A DNA stretch of 64,000 bases from Nitrospirota bacterium (GTDB taxonomy: Bacteria > Nitrospirota > Thermodesulfovibrionia > Thermodesulfovibrionales > UBA6898), in NCBI GenBank assembly GCA_021783515.1, contig JAJXTV010000018.1, positions 1-64,000 on the forward strand, read 5' to 3'. Both the position numbers and the translations under genes were made by a program. The notes under the pieces were generated by a model. The model was given only the letters and a program-made list of their open reading frames with translations. It had not been told where the DNA came from and did not search any database. How positions within the stretch are numbered: the stretch's first letter is position 1; every line of letters starts with the position of its first letter. This document shows positions 1 through 8,579 of the stretch, piece by piece.

Positions 1-100
<100 letters not shown>

Positions 101-467
101 TACTGTATAAACTCTTCGAAACTAACGGAACCTACTCTATAGTTTTCAAAGAACACTCTCGAGATACCTGATAAACATGGTCTACAGGATATTCCTGAGA
201 TAAGAAAGGCTACCTCAAAAAGCATAGCCTCCGAGCAACAACAGGATACTATAAACAAATCGTATCTGTTTTTGCAACCACTTTTTTCATCTATAGCATA
301 ACATTTTAAAAAAAATAGTCAAGGGGGGTAAATCTCCGGGAAAAAGAAACCTCACCCTCATATCGGCAAAAAACCGCGAGGCATACCGAAAAGGCTACTG
401 TTTACTCATATTTTCACCACGCCGGGGATAATAATCCTTACAAGTCGCATGCACCGGCAGCGCATTA
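101..467 (-). promoter_or_regulatory. rrn leader and promoter region
   Basis: This 367-base gap holds the control region of the 16S gene. On the minus strand, TTGACT (317-322) is followed after 16 bases by TATGCT (295-300), a good sigma-70 promoter. About 140 bases downstream, at 142-154, is GTTCTTTGAAAAC, which resembles the boxA antitermination sequence typical of rRNA leaders. A small hairpin (AGGCTA...TAGCCT, 207-233) lies in between. No coding region is seen. Confidence 0.7.
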
Positions 468-1091
468 TTATAATTCGTATACAAAAAAATTCGTTTCCTT
501 CTCCTCACCGACGGTAGACCCCGGTCCGTGCCCCGGCAGTATCCCCGTCTCCGCCGGAAGAGAGATTATCCTCGAAAAAGATTTCTTCAGGTCGTCGGCG
601 CTGCCCCCCGGAAGGTCCGTGCGGCCTACAGAGCCGGCAAAGACCGTATCTCCCGTAAACAGAACTCCCTCACCGAAGAGGCATATCCCGCCCGGGCTGT
701 GGCCCGGCGTCCACAGGACGGCAAACCGCAGACCACCCACGGCTATTTCGTCCCCTTCGTCGAGGAACAGATCCGGTGTGGCCGGCTGCTCGACAGCGAA
801 CCCCCAGAGCATCCCCTGGTGGCGTGCATGCATAAAGATCTCAAGGTCCCGTCTGTGGATTGCGACCCTCGCCCCCGTTTTCTTCTTTAACTCGGAAACG
901 CCCCCGACGTGGTCGAAGTGGGCGTGGGTACATACGATCATGCCGACCCTCACCCCGTTCTCCTCGACTATTCTCACGATCTTTTCCTCATCGCCTCCCG
1001 GATCGATAACGATCCCGTCGCCGCTTCCTTCATCCCATACGATATAGCAGTTGCTCTGGATCGGCCCGACAGCCACCGCGGAAATCTTCAT
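468..1091 (-). CDS. MBL-fold metallo-hydrolase (glyoxalase II-like)
   Basis: A 207-residue protein of the metallo-beta-lactamase fold, shorter than true glyoxalase II (about 250) and lacking its C-terminal substrate domain. The zinc ligands are visible: THAHFDHVGG near residue 55, TPGHSPGG near 130, TGD near 147 and LPGHG near 187. Such small GloB-like enzymes hydrolyse thioesters or act as persulfide-type hydrolases; the substrate cannot be told here. The ATG at 1091 overlaps the murJ stop codon (TGATG) and has AAGGAG seven bases upstream, so it is preferred over a GTG one codon earlier. It is probably translationally coupled to murJ. Confidence 0.87.
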   Translation of the reverse strand: MKISAVAVGPIQSNCYIVWDEGSGDGIVIDPGGDEEKIVRIVEENGVRVGMIVCTHAHFDHVGGVSELKKKTGARVAIHRRDLEIFMHARHQGMLWGFAVEQPATPDLFLDEGDEIAVGGLRFAVLWTPGHSPGGICLFGEGVLFTGDTVFAGSVGRTDLPGGSADDLKKSFSRIISLPAETGILPGHGPGSTVGEEKETNFFVYEL

Positions 1092-2665
1092 CACGCCACT
1101 CCTTTTGCGAATCTCTTCTTCACCGTCTTGAAGAGATATCCCAGTTCTTCATTCCTGAAAAGAATACTGACCGCCGTATAGATCATCACGCAGAGGCAAG
1201 CGGTCCCGGCAAACAAGAGCGCCTTCTCGGCCCCCCTCCCGCTCTTCGTCCATATCTCCCCATGCAGGATCAGCCAGCCCGAAAGTCCCATGACGGCGGA
1301 TGCCGTCGCTATCTTAAGGAAGGAGAGGAATATCTTTCGTGCGTCGACGCGCCTCAGTTTCTTCCTCAGGAAATAGAAGAGCAGGACGAAGTTGATGCCC
1401 GAGGCGAGGGCATTTGAGAGGGCAAGCCCTGCATGCTTCATCGGCCCCATCAGGGCGAGGCTCAGAACGATGTTGGAGAGCATCGCGATGACGGCTATCT
1501 TTACCGGGGTCCTGGTGTCCTGCATCGAATAGAATGTTGCGGTCACGACCCTGACTCCCACGACCGACCATATTCCAATCGAATAAAAGAGAAGGGCCTC
1601 CTCGGTCCCCCGGGTTGCCGCGTAGTCGAACTGGCCCCGCTGAAAGAGGAGATTGACGATGGGTTCGCGAAGGGCAATAAGTCCTGCCATGGCCGGGACT
1701 GTGATAAAGAACAGCAGCCGAAGGGCGAAGGAAAAATCGTCTCTCAGTCTTTCGAAGTCTCCCCTTACCGCATGCTCCGACAGGGCCGGCAGGACGGCCA
1801 TCCCCATTGCGACACCGAAGACCCCTATCGGAAACTGTACCAGTCTCATCGAGTAATAGAGATACGTGATGCTCCCGGAAGGCAGGTAAGAGGCCAGGAT
1901 ATTACTCACCACGATGTTCACCTGGTTGACCGCCAGCCCCATCGTGGCGGGGATGAGAAGCATCAACATTTTCTTAAGACCCGGATGACGGAAGGCCGGC
2001 TCGAACCCGAGACGATAGCCCTTTTTGAAAAAGGCAGGAAGCTGAAAGGCGAACTGGACGAACCCTCCCGCCAAGACCCCGAACGCCGCTACGATAATCG
2101 GCTTGCTCGCATTCGCTTCGAAGAGCACTATGCTCAGGATCAGCGTTACATTGAGCATTGCCGGAGCAAGGGCCGGGATGAAGAAGACCTTTTTTGTATT
2201 CAGGGCTCCCATCACCAGCGCGGCAAGGCTGATGAAAAGGAGAAAGGGGAACATGACCCTGGTGAGGAGGACTGTCAAATTGAACTTCTCGGCAGAGGCG
2301 AGAAACCCCGGGGCGATGACGGTCACGATCGCCGGGGAAAAGAAGATCCCTATCGCGCAGATCAGCCCGACCACGATCAGGATAAAGGTAAACGTCACCT
2401 TCACGAGCCGTCCGGCCTCTTCCTCGCCCTGTTTCTGGCGGTATTCGGTCAGCACGGGGATAAAGGCCGATGACATTGACCCCTCCGCGAAGAGTTCCCT
2501 GAGCAGATTGGGGATCCTGAATGCCGCAAAAAAGGTGTCAGAGACGCCGGAAGCGCCGAAATAGACCGCAAAGATCATATCGCGGACGAAGCCGAGCACC
2601 CTGCTGATAAACGTGGCGGCGGACATCACGCCCGCCGCCCTCGCGATTTTTCCCTTTTGGTCCAT
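1091..2665 (-). CDS. murJ: Lipid II flippase MurJ (MviN)
   Basis: A 524-residue integral membrane protein of the MOP superfamily, the usual length for MurJ. It begins with a cytoplasmic stretch and the family signature around residues 10-30 (GVMSAATFISRVLGFVRD), and has about 14 hydrophobic segments with charged residues in the central cavity (LRELFAEGSMSSAF). It flips the lipid-linked peptidoglycan precursor across the inner membrane. It is translationally coupled to the MBL hydrolase downstream. No Shine-Dalgarno sequence precedes the ATG, and an extended -10 sits only ten bases upstream, so the mRNA may be leaderless. Confidence 0.96.
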   Translation of the reverse strand: MDQKGKIARAAGVMSAATFISRVLGFVRDMIFAVYFGASGVSDTFFAAFRIPNLLRELFAEGSMSSAFIPVLTEYRQKQGEEEAGRLVKVTFTFILIVVGLICAIGIFFSPAIVTVIAPGFLASAEKFNLTVLLTRVMFPFLLFISLAALVMGALNTKKVFFIPALAPAMLNVTLILSIVLFEANASKPIIVAAFGVLAGGFVQFAFQLPAFFKKGYRLGFEPAFRHPGLKKMLMLLIPATMGLAVNQVNIVVSNILASYLPSGSITYLYYSMRLVQFPIGVFGVAMGMAVLPALSEHAVRGDFERLRDDFSFALRLLFFITVPAMAGLIALREPIVNLLFQRGQFDYAATRGTEEALLFYSIGIWSVVGVRVVTATFYSMQDTRTPVKIAVIAMLSNIVLSLALMGPMKHAGLALSNALASGINFVLLFYFLRKKLRRVDARKIFLSFLKIATASAVMGLSGWLILHGEIWTKSGRGAEKALLFAGTACLCVMIYTAVSILFRNEELGYLFKTVKKRFAKGVA

Positions 2666-2675
2666 TTCAGCGTTG

Positions 2676-2684
2676 ATTATAGCA
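2676..2684 (-). promoter_or_regulatory. Extended -10 promoter of murJ
   Basis: On the minus strand the sequence TGCTATAAT ends ten bases before the murJ ATG. A start site about seven bases downstream of the -10 would leave a leader of only two or three bases. No clear -35 is seen, which suits a TGn-type extended -10. The same TGCTATAAT occurs at the same distance before parA. Confidence 0.55.
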
Positions 2685-2703
2685 AAATTGGGGTATCGGA
2701 ATA

Positions 2704-4518
2704 TCAGCCGCGCCTTCCGGCAGCTGCACCCGGATCGCCATCACGATACGCCCGGATCTCCCGGATAAACTCTTCCCCATAGCGCTGAAGCTTTGCGTCT
2801 CCTATTCCGCTGATCCTTCTCATCTCCGGCAGAGTCCCGGGAAAATGTCTGCACATCTCGTGGAGGGTCTTGTCCGAGAATATGATATAAGGAGGGACAT
2901 GATGTTCTCCGGCCATCTTCTTCCTGAGGCTGCGAAGCCTTTCGAAGAGAGCTTCATCATACCGGCCGGAAGAGCTCCCCGCTATCGGTTTTGTCTTGGA
3001 TTTCGCCTCCAGCCTCTTCAACGCCTTCGCTTCTTCCTTGCCGGAGAGCACGTCCAGCCCCCTTTGGGTCAGCTTCAGGACAGGGTAAGGATCGCCCTCC
3101 TGTCTGATCATCTCCTGGGCCAGAAGCTCACCCAGGAGGAACCTCCAGTGTTGTTTGTCTTTCTGTCTTCCCGCACCGTAGGTCTTTATCTCATTATGCC
3201 TGAGCTCGCGCACGCGTTTTGTGTCGGCCCCCATCACGATATCGACGACATGGCCTGTGCCGAACCTCTGGCCTGTTTCCGAAACAGCCGCCATGATTAT
3301 CCGCGCGTCCACGGTTACGTCGATCTGCTCGACGGAGCCGGTGCATATGTCGCAGCCGCCGCAATTATCTTGTGGATAGTCCTCCCCGAAAAATCCGAGG
3401 AGCTGTCTCCTTCTGCAGACGTTGTGCGACGCATACTCGACGACCTGATTGAGCTTGCGGAGCGCAATGGAGCGTTCGTTCTCGTCCTCCATCCCGTCGA
3501 TGAAATAGCGGATCTTCGGTATGTCTCCCCTGCCGAAAAGAAGCAGGCAATGGGCCGGCTCTCCGTCACGCCCGGCCCGGCCGGTTTCCTGATAATAGCT
3601 TTCGATGTTTTTGGGGAGGTCCGCATGGAGGACGAACCGCACATTCGATTTGTCTATGCCCATGCCGAAGGCGACCGTCGCCACGATCACCTGGGACTCG
3701 TCCCTGTTAAACGCCTCCTGATTGCTGTTCCGCTCCTCCGAAGACAGCCCTGCGTGGTAGGGGAGAGCGCTGATACCGCGAGAGACAAGGAGACCGGCAG
3801 TCTCCATCACCGAATCGCGGGTCGTCCGATAGATAATGCCCGCTTCGCCCTGATGGGCCGCGAGGAACCCGAGTATCTGGGAGGCAACGCCTGTTTTCGG
3901 CTTCACCTCATAGAAGAGGTTCGCCCGGTTAAATGAGGCCCGGACGACAAATGGGGTCCTGAGGCCGATTCTGCGGATAATATCTTCCTGGACCTTCTTG
4001 GTTGCCGTTGCGGTAAAGGCCGCGGCAGGCACATCCGGGAATTCTCTCGACAGGAGGGAGAGGCTGAGATAGTCCGGACGAAAGTCGTGGCCCCACTCGG
4101 ATATACAGTGGGCCTCGTCTATGGTAAAAAGCGAGACAGGGAAGGACTTCAGGACCGCGAGAAAATGCGGCATCGCAAACCGCTCGGGCGCAATATAGAG
4201 GAGCTTTATCCTGTTTTGCTTCAGAGAGCGGGACACTCCGGAAATTTCCTCTGCGGTCATCGAGCTGTTGATGAATGCTGCCGGTATCCCGTTTTCGCGC
4301 GCCGCATCGACCTGGTCTTTCATCAGGGAGATGAGAGGGCTGATTATCACCGCCGTGCCCTCCTTCATCATTGCGGGAAGCTGGTAGCAGAGCGATTTCC
4401 CTCCGCCGGTAGGCATCACCGCAAAGACGTCCCTGCCGGCAAGAATGCTCCTTATGATTTCTTCCTGATTCGGCCGGAAGGCCTGAAAACCGAAAACCGT
4501 CCTGAGTGTGTTAAGCAT
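2704..4518 (-). CDS. recQ: ATP-dependent DNA helicase RecQ
   Basis: A 604-residue RecQ helicase with the complete bacterial domain set. The helicase core has MPTGGGKS (Walker A, residues 35-42), the DEAH box (134-137) and motif VI (QETGRAGRDG). The RecQ C-terminal zinc site follows around 373-397 (C...CGGCDIC), then a winged helix, and an HRDC domain ends the protein. It unwinds 3'-5' in recombinational repair. The ATG has AGGGG eight bases upstream. A copy of the dispersed 200-bp repeat lies immediately upstream, so the promoter must lie in or beyond that repeat. Confidence 0.97.
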   Translation of the reverse strand: MLNTLRTVFGFQAFRPNQEEIIRSILAGRDVFAVMPTGGGKSLCYQLPAMMKEGTAVIISPLISLMKDQVDAARENGIPAAFINSSMTAEEISGVSRSLKQNRIKLLYIAPERFAMPHFLAVLKSFPVSLFTIDEAHCISEWGHDFRPDYLSLSLLSREFPDVPAAAFTATATKKVQEDIIRRIGLRTPFVVRASFNRANLFYEVKPKTGVASQILGFLAAHQGEAGIIYRTTRDSVMETAGLLVSRGISALPYHAGLSSEERNSNQEAFNRDESQVIVATVAFGMGIDKSNVRFVLHADLPKNIESYYQETGRAGRDGEPAHCLLLFGRGDIPKIRYFIDGMEDENERSIALRKLNQVVEYASHNVCRRRQLLGFFGEDYPQDNCGGCDICTGSVEQIDVTVDARIIMAAVSETGQRFGTGHVVDIVMGADTKRVRELRHNEIKTYGAGRQKDKQHWRFLLGELLAQEMIRQEGDPYPVLKLTQRGLDVLSGKEEAKALKRLEAKSKTKPIAGSSSGRYDEALFERLRSLRKKMAGEHHVPPYIIFSDKTLHEMCRHFPGTLPEMRRISGIGDAKLQRYGEEFIREIRAYRDGDPGAAAGRRG

Positions 4519-4532
4519 GACTGACCCCTAAT

Positions 4533-4733
4533 GTTGCAACCCGGCGAAAAGAGCGTCCCTCAAATCCTTTTAATGCGATAAGATTTGACGTAGCATGGCG
4601 TCGAGAGTACAGGAGATCACTGAACGTTATGTCCCGGGTAGGCGCTTCGAAGGTGGCTTCCGATGCCGTAAGGAATCGCGACAAAAGGCTTTTCGGGCCA
4701 CTCTCCCCGCCTCTGTGGTGATATTTGTGCAAC
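4533..4733 (+). repeat. Dispersed ~200-bp repeat, copy A
   Basis: This copy starts with GTTGCA and ends with TGCAAC. It contains AGAGCGTCCCTCAAATCC, then GATTTGA forming a hairpin with CAAATC, the block AGCATGGCGTCG, GTGGCTTCCGATGC and finally AAAAGGCTTTTCGGGCC before a C-rich right side. The same blocks in the same order occur at 14471, 41220 and (reversed) 50241. It fills most of the 342-base gap between recQ and trpC. A short open frame from its internal ATG (4594) is not preserved across copies, so coding is doubtful. Confidence 0.85.
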
Positions 4734-4825
4734 TGCATGACTGAACGATCCCCCATTCGCTTTCTTGATGCGGTTATCTTAGCACAAAAGCCGAAGCGGT
4801 TCTCCGGGAAGGCACGCCCCGCATC

Positions 4826-4855
4826 TTGAAAATCCTCTCTGCTAACCTTTACAAT
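4826..4855 (+). promoter_or_regulatory. trpC promoter (likely leaderless)
   Basis: TTGAAA (4826-4831) and TACAAT (4850-4855) are separated by 18 bases, a good sigma-70 match. The -10 ends five bases before the trpC ATG at 4861, so transcription would begin at or within a base or two of the start codon. No Shine-Dalgarno sequence is present between the promoter and the ATG. Confidence 0.6.
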
Positions 4856-4860
4856 TCGTT

Positions 4861-5655
4861 ATGTCGATTTTAGATACAATCGTCGGGCGGAAAAAGGAGC
4901 GTCTGCTTCTGGCCAGGCTGAAGAGGCCGCTTTCCGAATTGAAGGCGGTCATCAGAGACATGGAGCCTCCCCGCAATTTCCTGACGGCGTTGCGCCGGGA
5001 CGGCGGCCCCGTCAGGATGATCGCCGAGGTGAAGAAGGCTTCGCCTTCGAAAGGCCTCATCAGGAAGGACTTCGACCCCGCTGCGATCGCGGCGGTCTAT
5101 GAGGCAAAGGCGGTGGATGCGATCTCGGTCATCACCGAGGAAGACTTCTTCCACGGCAGCCTCGATTTCCTGCCTCTCATAAAGAAAGCGGTCACAAGGC
5201 CAATCCTGCGGAAAGACTTCATCTTCGACGAATACCAGGTTTACGAGTCGAGGGCGAACGGTGCGGACGCGCTCCTGCTTATCGCTGCTCTGCTGAGCGC
5301 CGGCCAGGCGGCCGAATATCTCCACCACGCGGCAGAACTCGGCATGTCGGTGCTCTTCGAGATACACGATGAGGGTGAGCTCGAAAAGGCGCTCGAGATA
5401 AAGGCCCCGGTAGTGGGCATCAACAACCGGGACCTGAAAACGATGACGATCGATCTCGCGACATCCGTCAGGCTGCGGAAGATGATCCCTCCGGACCGCG
5501 TTGTGGTGAGCGAAAGCGGGATCTCGAGCAGGGATGACGTGGTCGCGCTGGAATCCTCCGGCATCGATGCGATACTGGTCGGCACCTGTCTCATGGAATC
5601 GAAAGACATCGGCGCAAAGATCGATCTGCTGAGAGGGTCAAAAGAAGGCGCTTAG
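4861..5655 (+). CDS. trpC: Indole-3-glycerol phosphate synthase
   Basis: A 264-residue monofunctional TrpC. The (beta/alpha)8-barrel signatures are present: AEVKKASPSKG near residue 58, LRKDFIFDEYQ near 120, GINNRDL near 183 and VSESGI near 218, giving the catalytic Lys and Glu residues of the family. It closes the ring of CdRP to form indole-3-glycerol phosphate in tryptophan synthesis. No other trp gene is in the window, so it stands outside a trp operon. It converges on tonB 25 bases downstream. Confidence 0.97.
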   Translation: MSILDTIVGRKKERLLLARLKRPLSELKAVIRDMEPPRNFLTALRRDGGPVRMIAEVKKASPSKGLIRKDFDPAAIAAVYEAKAVDAISVITEEDFFHGSLDFLPLIKKAVTRPILRKDFIFDEYQVYESRANGADALLLIAALLSAGQAAEYLHHAAELGMSVLFEIHDEGELEKALEIKAPVVGINNRDLKTMTIDLATSVRLRKMIPPDRVVVSESGISSRDDVVALESSGIDAILVGTCLMESKDIGAKIDLLRGSKEGA

Positions 5656-5680
5656 AAAAGACGCACGGCTTCCGGACCCG

Positions 5681-6559
5681 CTATCTCAGATAATATCCTC
5701 CGTAGAGATATACGAAGTGCCCCTCGATGGTATAGGAGTTCCTGCCCCATGAGTCCGGCAGCGGCCAGTAGGGCTCCCCGTCTTTCAGCGCCTTTATCGC
5801 CGCGTCATCGAGCATCTTGTATCCGGACGTCCTTACGAGCTCGACCGCTCCGAGCCGGCCGTCCTTCTTGATAGTAAAGCGGATCTTCAGGTCCCCGTAT
5901 ATTCCCCGCTCGGCCGCCTCGGGCGGATATACCCAGATGCTCTCGATCTTCTGCCTGAGTTTCGTCATATACCCGGCGACCTTATATTCCTTCGTGTCGA
6001 AGGTGACCGGGTTTTCGGTGTCTCCCTTCTTCCCCTCCGTGTCCTTCCTGGCGATCTGGTCGATGACTCCGGCGTCAAACATCTTCTTTCTGCTCAAATA
6101 GCCCGGCTTATCGGACGGCCGCGAAGTCGTCCTGTCGGCGGTCCCCGCTTCCTCGCCCTCTCTTTCGGTGCGTCCTTTACCCGTCCCTTCCGTTCCGGTC
6201 CCGGGAACGGGACGGGCCTCCTCCTTCAGCTGCTTCCTCGCCGGCATTCCCTCGCCGGGGATGACCGGTTTTTGGGCCGACGGCAGGCTTCTTTCAGGCA
6301 GGGGGGCGGGAACCCGGCGGCCGGACGGCGGAAGCGGAGGCACGGGAAGCACACTGCGCGGGGCAGGAAGGATTCGCAGCCGCGGGGGCGGAGGAGGGGG
6401 AGGCGGCGGGGCCGCAGGTTTTTTCATCTCCTCGGGAGATACAAGGTTCGCGACAAACTCCTTGGCCTTCTTCACCTGGGGCTCAGGGAGAAAATAAAGT
6501 CCCGTAAAAAGCAGGATATGGAAGATCACGGAGAAGGCGAGAAATTTCTTAATCGTCAC
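5681..6559 (-). CDS. TonB-family energy transducer
   Basis: A 292-residue TonB-like protein. A single N-terminal membrane anchor (about residues 6-23) is followed by a long proline-rich periplasmic linker with a run of eight or more prolines near residue 55. The C-terminal TonB domain occupies roughly 200-290, with the WVYPPEAAERGIYG and VELVRTSGYKMLDDAA motifs. It would link the inner-membrane proton gradient to outer-membrane receptors; ExbB and ExbD are not in this window. The start is GTG with AGGAAG upstream. It is last in the coaX-galT-usp-JAMM-tonB run. Confidence 0.9.
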   Translation of the reverse strand: MTIKKFLAFSVIFHILLFTGLYFLPEPQVKKAKEFVANLVSPEEMKKPAAPPPPPPPPPRLRILPAPRSVLPVPPLPPSGRRVPAPLPERSLPSAQKPVIPGEGMPARKQLKEEARPVPGTGTEGTGKGRTEREGEEAGTADRTTSRPSDKPGYLSRKKMFDAGVIDQIARKDTEGKKGDTENPVTFDTKEYKVAGYMTKLRQKIESIWVYPPEAAERGIYGDLKIRFTIKKDGRLGAVELVRTSGYKMLDDAAIKALKDGEPYWPLPDSWGRNSYTIEGHFVYLYGGYYLR

Positions 6560-6609
6560 TTCTAAGACTTCCTGTCTATCCGATCATTCATGCGCTGCGC
6601 TCGGCCTGA

Positions 6610-7116
6610 TCAGAAGCCGGGCGGAAAGGGGCAGTGGATCTTTGCTTTTCTGACCGAGAACTGACCGTTGAGGAAATAGGCCGATATCTTGAAGAAATAC
6701 TTGTCGACCGAGCCGGAGATTGTACTGTCACGGTTCTCCGCCCAGATCTTGGTCTTCTTGTTGTTGTTGATGGCGACGATAAGGTATATCTGGTTGGCGG
6801 CCATTCCTTTTATGTCCTCGGGACTCGGGTTCGGAAGCCCCTTCATATGCCCGAACTGGGTGTGAGAGTGGAAATCGCCGATGATCTGGAGCCGGTCGAA
6901 CCTCGCAAGGATAGGTTCGATCTTCCTGTGGCTCCTGTCAAGGGACACGACGCCCTTCGGCCTCCGGGAAGCGGTCTGGAAGCTGAAGGCATGCTCGATG
7001 ATAAAGCGGTCCTCAAGCTGATAGCCGAGCAGAAAACCGAGGCATTCCCGCTTATATACTTCGGCCGAACTCAGCAGCAGATCGAGAAAGGCGTTTTCGG
7101 ACAGATATACCCTCAT
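6610..7116 (-). CDS. JAMM/MPN-domain metalloprotease-like protein
   Basis: A 168-residue protein with the JAB1/MPN+ fold. The motif is visible as an upstream Glu in ECLGFLLG near residue 24, HSHTQ near 81-85, and SPED with the Ser and Asp of the SxxD zinc site near 97-100. Bacterial members cleave ubiquitin-like conjugates or release sulfur-carrier tails, but no partner ubiquitin-like or ThiS/MoaD-like gene is nearby. The substrate is therefore unknown. It lies four bases downstream of the usp gene, within the coaX operon. Confidence 0.8.
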   Translation of the reverse strand: MRVYLSENAFLDLLLSSAEVYKRECLGFLLGYQLEDRFIIEHAFSFQTASRRPKGVVSLDRSHRKIEPILARFDRLQIIGDFHSHTQFGHMKGLPNPSPEDIKGMAANQIYLIVAINNNKKTKIWAENRDSTISGSVDKYFFKISAYFLNGQFSVRKAKIHCPFPPGF

Positions 7117-7120
7117 CGCC

Positions 7121-7567
7121 TCAATGCTTCGGCAGCCTCACCGAGAGGACCGGGCAGGGGGCGTTGCGCACCACCTGCTCCGCCGTACTTCCGAAGAGCA
7201 CCCTATCGATTCCCCTGCGGCCGTGCGTGCCGAGGACGATCAAATCGATCTTATGGTCGGCGGCAAACTTGTTGATCTCCTCATGGGGTATGCCTTTCAG
7301 AACTAAACGCTCTATATCCTTCAAGTCCCTCATCTCCTCAATGAAGGTCTTTTCGATCTCGGCATGGGCGCTTTTTTCCATATCCCGGTAGATCTCGTCG
7401 ATCGACACATGAGGCACATACCAGCCTGCGGTCTTGGCAACATCGAAGATCACATGGACGATAGAGAGCTTCGCGCCGTATTGGCGCGCCATGTCCGCTG
7501 CATAAGGAAGGGCGTGGGCAGAGCCTTCCGAGAAATCCGTCGCAAAGAGAATCTTCCTGATCTCCAT
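7121..7567 (-). CDS. Universal stress protein (UspA family)
   Basis: A 148-residue single-domain Usp. It starts with the typical ILFATDFSEGS strand and ends with the ATP-binding signature G-x2-G-x9-G-S (GTHGRRG...FGS) near residues 118-132, so it is an ATP-binding type. These cytoplasmic proteins respond to stress and starvation. The ATG has GGGAGG upstream. It sits between galT and the JAMM gene with gaps of one and four bases, so it is part of the operon. Confidence 0.93.
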   Translation of the reverse strand: MEIRKILFATDFSEGSAHALPYAADMARQYGAKLSIVHVIFDVAKTAGWYVPHVSIDEIYRDMEKSAHAEIEKTFIEEMRDLKDIERLVLKGIPHEEINKFAADHKIDLIVLGTHGRRGIDRVLFGSTAEQVVRNAPCPVLSVRLPKH

Positions 7568-7568
7568 T

Positions 7569-8579
7569 TCAAACCTCCCTTAGATATTTCGAGGCGTCTT
7601 CAGGCGAAGTGGGCAAAATATAGAACCCCGAACCCCACTCAAACCCGCTGGTCCGCAGGAGCCTCGGGATGATCTCGACATGCCAGTGGAAATCCTCGCC
7701 GAGCGTGTGCCAGTGGTCTTTGCGGGGTATCCTGTTCGGCGCAGAGTGGATATAATAATTGAACGGGAGGCCGGGGAATGCCGCCCTCAACTTCTTGATC
7801 ACCGCCGAGAGGATAAGCGCCAGGTCGTCAATCTCTTCAGCCGTAATATCCTGAAAGGCGCAGCGGTGCTGCTGCGGCAGGATCCACGATTCAAACGGGA
7901 ACTTCGACGCGAAGGGGCAAAACGCGATGAAATGCCTCGTCTCAAGGATCACCCGACTGCCGGCCCTGAGCTCCTCGCGAAGGATATCGCAAAAAATGCA
8001 CCGCTCCTTGTAAGCGAAATACTGTTTCGCGCCGTCGAGTTCTTCCTTCACGCGCTTCGGGATAATAGGAGTAGAGGCAAGATAGGAAACGGGATGGGAA
8101 AAGACAGCCCCCGCCTCCCTTCCGGAATTCTTATAGATGAGTGTGTACCGAAGGCGGGGGTCCCTTTCGAGGTCGGCCATGCGGGCCTTGTATGTGGCGA
8201 CCACCTTGCACATCTGCTCGAGCCCCATCTCTTCGGGCCGGACCAGATGCTCCGGCGACTCCACGATGATCTCGTTTGCGCCGATACTGTTCATCTTGTC
8301 GTACATCCCCTCGCCTCTTCTGCCGAGGTCGCCCTCGACCTGAAAGACGGGGGAAAAGTGAGGGATCACCCTCGTCGCCCATTCCCTGCCTTTCCCCGGC
8401 AGCGACATGATTTCGGCCAGCGTCTCTTTTTCCCTCCCGGCGCAGAGCATACAGCTGGCTTCCGTGTTATCATCGGCGGCGACGGTATAGTCGGACGGAG
8501 ACTTCGGCCTGCTCAGCACCGCAATCCAGCGGCCCAAAAGAGGGTCTTTTCTCAGCTCATGCAGATCGGTTTTTTCCAT
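7569..8579 (-). CDS. galT: Galactose-1-phosphate uridylyltransferase-type HIT protein
   Basis: A 336-residue GalT-family protein. Two zinc-site cysteine pairs (CMLC near 44 and CIFC near 195) and the histidine-triad motif HWHVEI near 295 are visible. It transfers UMP (or a related nucleotide) between sugar phosphates. No galK or galE is adjacent, so the true substrate could be another hexose-1-phosphate, as in ADP-glucose-type relatives. The ATG at 8579 with GAAGGG upstream is chosen over an in-frame TTG at 8600. The start overlaps the coaX 3' end by 23 bases. Confidence 0.88.
   Translation of the reverse strand: MEKTDLHELRKDPLLGRWIAVLSRPKSPSDYTVAADDNTEASCMLCAGREKETLAEIMSLPGKGREWATRVIPHFSPVFQVEGDLGRRGEGMYDKMNSIGANEIIVESPEHLVRPEEMGLEQMCKVVATYKARMADLERDPRLRYTLIYKNSGREAGAVFSHPVSYLASTPIIPKRVKEELDGAKQYFAYKERCIFCDILREELRAGSRVILETRHFIAFCPFASKFPFESWILPQQHRCAFQDITAEEIDDLALILSAVIKKLRAAFPGLPFNYYIHSAPNRIPRKDHWHTLGEDFHWHVEIIPRLLRTSGFEWGSGFYILPTSPEDASKYLREV

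Noticed and set aside
4594-4724. Protein-coding gene inside the 200-bp repeat
   Set aside because: The internal ATG frame is interrupted in copy B and shifted in copy D relative to A and C, so the reading frame is not conserved.
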